A DNA stretch of 17,872 nt. Origin: Verrucomicrobiota bacterium (lineage in GTDB: Bacteria; Verrucomicrobiota; Verrucomicrobiia; Opitutales; Seribacteraceae). This document shows positions 15,545-17,872 of this stretch, one piece after another. Positions within the stretch are counted from its first letter, which is position 1; each line of letters opens with the position of its first letter. Location: the NCBI GenBank assembly GCA_030830145.1, contig JAURNO010000533.1:1-17872 (forward strand), given 5' to 3'. The notes beneath the pieces are model-generated. The model had not been told where the DNA came from, searched no databases, and saw only the letters and a list, made by a program, of their open reading frames with translations. The translations under genes and the position numbers were made by a program.

Positions 15545-16948
15545 ATGACCGAAAGCGGGCGTTGCGATGGCCCCCGAGTGGCAATTCTCAACGTAGTCGG
15601 TCTTTGCAACCGACTTTTGGGAGACCATACTCCCCGCTTACAGGCTTTTTCCGAGAGATCAACCGGTACCCCTATCCCAATTCAACCCGTCATGCCGGCT
15701 CTTACTTGCTCGGCCCAAGCTACCTATTTGACGGGCACCCTGCCATCCGATCACGGAATCGTCGGAAATGGCTGGTATGACCGGACACTCAACGAACACC
15801 ACTTTTGGAAACAGTCCAATCGATTGGTCGGCGGTCGTAAAATTTGGGATAAACTAAGCGAAGACCGTCCGGGTTTCAAGACGGCCAATCTATTTTGGTG
15901 GTTCAACATGTATTCCTCGGTCGATTATTCGATCACCCCGCGCCCTCTCTACCGTTCCGACGGACTGAAGACCTTCGACATACACGCTCATCCGCTTCCA
16001 ATGAGAGATGAAGTCAAAGCCGACTTGGGCCCGTTCCCCTTTCAGTCCTTTTGGGGTCCCAAGGCAGGAATCGGTTCTTCCAAATGGATCGCCGAATCAG
16101 CCAAATGGACCGAAGAACGGCACGAACCCAATCTTTCGCTCGTTTACCTGCCTCATCTCGATTATGATCTGCAAAGATTCGGCCCAGAAGACCCCCGGAT
16201 TTTCAAAGCCCTCCGGGAAATCGATGAAGTCGTGGGAGAACTGATAGACTTTTATGAAAAGAAAGGAATTAAAGTCGTCATCCTTTCCGAATACGGAATA
16301 ACGAAAACCGACCAAGTCATTTTCCCCAACCGGATCTTTCGCCGCAACGGTTGGCTGAACGTAAAAGACGAATTGGGTCTCGAGTATTTGGATTGCGGAG
16401 GTTCGCAAGTTTTTGCTCTGACGGACCATCAAATTGCTCACGTCTACCTCAACGACAAGAACGAGGCTTTTCTCAACAAGGTGAGAACGACCTTGGAGCA
16501 AACGCAAGGAGTATCTTCCGTCTTGGTCGGGGAGGCCCGCAAACAAGCCGGACTTGACCACGAACGGGCGGGAGACTTGGTCGCGATCTCGGATGAGAAC
16601 GCTTGGTTTGCTTACTACCACTGGGAAGACGATACACTGGCTCCGGATTTCGCACGGTGCGTGGACGTGCACAGGAAATACGGATATGATCCAGCCGAGC
16701 TTTTCGTGGATCCCCAAATCAGTTTCCCCATGTTGAAGGTCGTCCGGAAGCTAATGGGGAAGAAGTTGGGTTTTAGAACTCACATGGACGTCATTCCCCT
16801 CGATCCCTATTTGGTCAAGGGAAGCCACGGCACTACTCCTAAAGACAAGCTTGATTGGCCGGTACTTTTCGGCGATGGAATTTCCGCACAGGAAGATTCA
16901 ATCCCCGCGGACAAGGTAAGCGATCGGATTTCCTCCCTCTTTGCATGA
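15545..16948 (+). CDS. eboF: EboF: alkaline-phosphatase/nucleotide-pyrophosphatase-fold protein
   Basis: Last gene of the cluster, 467 residues, with the alkaline phosphatase superfamily fold closest to NPP phosphodiesterases. The nucleophile segment PALTCSAQATYLTGTLPSDHGIVGNGW (51-77) has Thr54 in the right place. Classical metal ligands elsewhere differ: the opening aspartate is Val18 (NVVGL), the D-x3-H pair reads LDYDLQRFGP (Asp206, Gln210), the SDHG motif reads SEYGI (Glu249, Tyr250), and the last histidine is kept in KGSHGT (His428). Extra histidines in DHQIAHVY (294-301) and DHERAGDL (338-345) may replace them. As I recall the family, these replacements are shared by EboF homologues, so the gene is not simply decayed. 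No signal peptide is seen. The ATG lies 3 bp after the eboD stop. Confidence 0.82.
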   Translation: MTESGRCDGPRVAILNVVGLCNRLLGDHTPRLQAFSERSTGTPIPIQPVMPALTCSAQATYLTGTLPSDHGIVGNGWYDRTLNEHHFWKQSNRLVGGRKIWDKLSEDRPGFKTANLFWWFNMYSSVDYSITPRPLYRSDGLKTFDIHAHPLPMRDEVKADLGPFPFQSFWGPKAGIGSSKWIAESAKWTEERHEPNLSLVYLPHLDYDLQRFGPEDPRIFKALREIDEVVGELIDFYEKKGIKVVILSEYGITKTDQVIFPNRIFRRNGWLNVKDELGLEYLDCGGSQVFALTDHQIAHVYLNDKNEAFLNKVRTTLEQTQGVSSVLVGEARKQAGLDHERAGDLVAISDENAWFAYYHWEDDTLAPDFARCVDVHRKYGYDPAELFVDPQISFPMLKVVRKLMGKKLGFRTHMDVIPLDPYLVKGSHGTTPKDKLDWPVLFGDGISAQEDSIPADKVSDRISSLFA

Positions 16949-17200
16949 TGAGGATTTTAATGTAACCAATCGATAAGGATACGCTGTACAATCTGGAAGG
17001 TGCCCTTTTTAAGCTGAAGATACCAAAGTGCTCTTTGTTAATTTTTCCCTTTTTATTAAATTTGTGGTTGCTTCTTCAAACCTCGGATTAAACAAGTCAT
17101 CACTACAGTGATCGGTTTCATTGCCGACACGCCCGCGTCAAATCCATACAAACACCAAAACAAAGTGAGTCCTGCCACCAAGAAAAACGACGACGAAAAA
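16949..17200 (+). promoter_or_regulatory. Intergenic region and putative promoter before the MoxR gene
   Basis: TTGTTA (17035-17040), a 16-bp spacer and TAAATT (17057-17062) are a possible promoter, with a start near 17069. A palindrome ATCACT-AC-AGTGAT (17099-17112) lies about 30 bp downstream of that start. I see no clear hairpin terminator for eboF, so read-through into the MoxR gene is possible. The rest of the region shows nothing coding. Confidence 0.3.
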
Positions 17201-17872
17201 ATGGCCCAAGCCCTGGTAGAGGCCTATAAAAAACTCAAAGACCAAGTCCAGCAAGTAATTGTCGGTCAAGATGATGTTCTCGAACAATTGCTCATTGCCA
17301 TGCTTGCCCGGGGACACTGTTTGTTGGAGGGCGTACCGGGGTTGGCAAAGACTCTCATGGTGCGATCCTTGGCTCAGGCAATCAACCTGAGTTTCCGCCG
17401 GATTCAATTTACGCCCGACTTGATGCCTGCGGACATAACCGGCACGGACATCATTCAAGAGGACAAGACAACCGGGCACCGCGAATTGGTTTTTGAAAAA
17501 GGGCCTATCTTTTCACAAATCGTCTTGGCAGACGAAATCAACCGGACACCGCCCAAGACCCAAGCCGCGCTCCTTGAAGCCATGCAGGAACACGATGTTT
17601 CGGTGGGCGGAAAGACCTATCATTTGGACGAGCCTTTCTTTGTTTTGGCCACCCAAAATCCGATTGAACAGGAAGGAACTTACCACTTGCCGGAAGCTCA
17701 ACGTGACCGGTTCCTCTTCCAGGTAATCGTCGATTATCCGTCCCGTGACGAAGAAAGACAAATCCTCGAGCGAACGACCTCGACCTTCGAGTCCAAACTC
17801 GAACCTGTCTTAGACGGAAAAACCATTCTCGAATGCCAGGAAACCGTCAAACGGGTACCTGTCCCCGAACAC
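17201..17872 (+). CDS. MoxR-family AAA+ ATPase, N-terminal part, runs off the right edge
   Basis: AAA+ chaperone-like ATPase of the MoxR/RavA clade, thought to remodel or activate partner proteins, often together with VWA-domain (DUF58) proteins encoded next door. At least 224 residues are visible and the gene is cut by the window edge. Motifs are [13 protein letters not shown] (about 19-31), Walker [20 protein letters not shown], Walker B VLADEINR followed by [11 protein letters not shown], and sensor 1 [23 protein letters not shown] with the arginine-finger region. The ATG at 17201 gives [15 protein letters not shown]. An in-frame GTG at 17165 would add 12 residues ([15 protein letters not shown]) and is equally plausible given typical MoxR N-terminal lengths. 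If the usual order holds, a DUF58 gene should follow outside the window. Confidence 0.93.
   Translation, partial: MAQALVEAYKKLKDQVQQVIVGQDDVLEQLLIAMLARGHCLLEGVPGLAKTLMVRSLAQAINLSFRRIQFTPDLMPADITGTDIIQEDKTTGHRELVFEKGPIFSQIVLADEINRTPPKTQAALLEAMQEHDVSVGGKTYHLDEPFFVLATQNPIEQEGTYHLPEAQRDRFLFQVIVDYPSRDEERQILERTTSTFESKLEPVLDGKTILECQETVKRVPVPEH

Noticed and set aside
1..17872. tRNA, rRNA, CRISPR array, insertion sequence, prophage or attachment-site features
   Set aside because: I looked for CCA-ended cloverleaf patterns, regularly spaced repeats, transposase motifs and terminal inverted repeats and saw none. Gene content is chromosomal metabolism and envelope functions.

Overview
This window comes from a bacterial chromosome of moderate GC content. 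Almost none of its genes has a recognisable Shine-Dalgarno sequence. It carries a Gram-negative outer-membrane barrel protein, an ECF sigma factor followed by a PDZ/EF-hand exported protein, a MoxR ATPase and an ebo cluster. Together these suggest Verrucomicrobiota (Opitutia-like). This placement is an inference from gene style and content; no rRNA or other phylogenetic marker is present.

Layout: everything from 1 to 11873 is on the minus strand and everything from 12205 to the right edge is on the plus strand, divided by a 331-bp divergent intergenic region.

Minus strand, in transcription order. (a) Envelope-stress-like operon: ECF sigma factor (11873-11346), overlapping by ATGA with a single-pass membrane protein that is probably its anti-sigma factor (11349-10750), then a secreted PDZ + EF-hand protein (10705-9653). 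(b) A monocistronic outer-membrane beta-barrel protein (9454-8132), with a promoter bracketed by two identical 8-bp palindromes and a strong intrinsic terminator at 8073-8106. (c) A two-domain PPK2-type polyphosphate:AMP phosphotransferase (7987-6494). (d) A sugar-metabolism run: PfkB kinase (6391-5354), divergent PHP-domain protein (5305-3983), mannitol-dehydrogenase-family oxidoreductase (3979-2777) and DeoR-family repressor (2696-1917). The repressor is preceded by a tandem 10-bp repeat that looks like its operator. (e) 2-oxoacid dehydrogenase E2 (1896-559) and dihydrolipoyl dehydrogenase E3 (551 to the left edge, incomplete). No E1 gene is visible.

Plus strand: a four-gene ebo cluster in the order eboE-eboC-eboD-eboF (12205-16948). 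It encodes a TIM-barrel metal enzyme, a UbiA-like membrane prenyltransferase, a 3-dehydroquinate-synthase-like enzyme and an alkaline-phosphatase/NPP-fold protein. The genes overlap or are tightly spaced and are led by a good promoter with a perfect 7-4-7 inverted repeat between -35 and -10. eboA and eboB are not at this locus. In other bacteria the ebo genes are linked to making or moving a still unknown metabolite precursor across the inner membrane. A MoxR-family AAA ATPase begins at about 17201 and runs off the right edge.

The most interesting items are the compact ebo cluster and its operator-like promoter, an orphan plus-strand terminator that may end a small RNA in front of it, the PfkB/PHP/dehydrogenase/DeoR cassette of unknown substrate, and two enzyme-fold proteins (EboF and the PHP protein) whose textbook metal-ligand positions are replaced.
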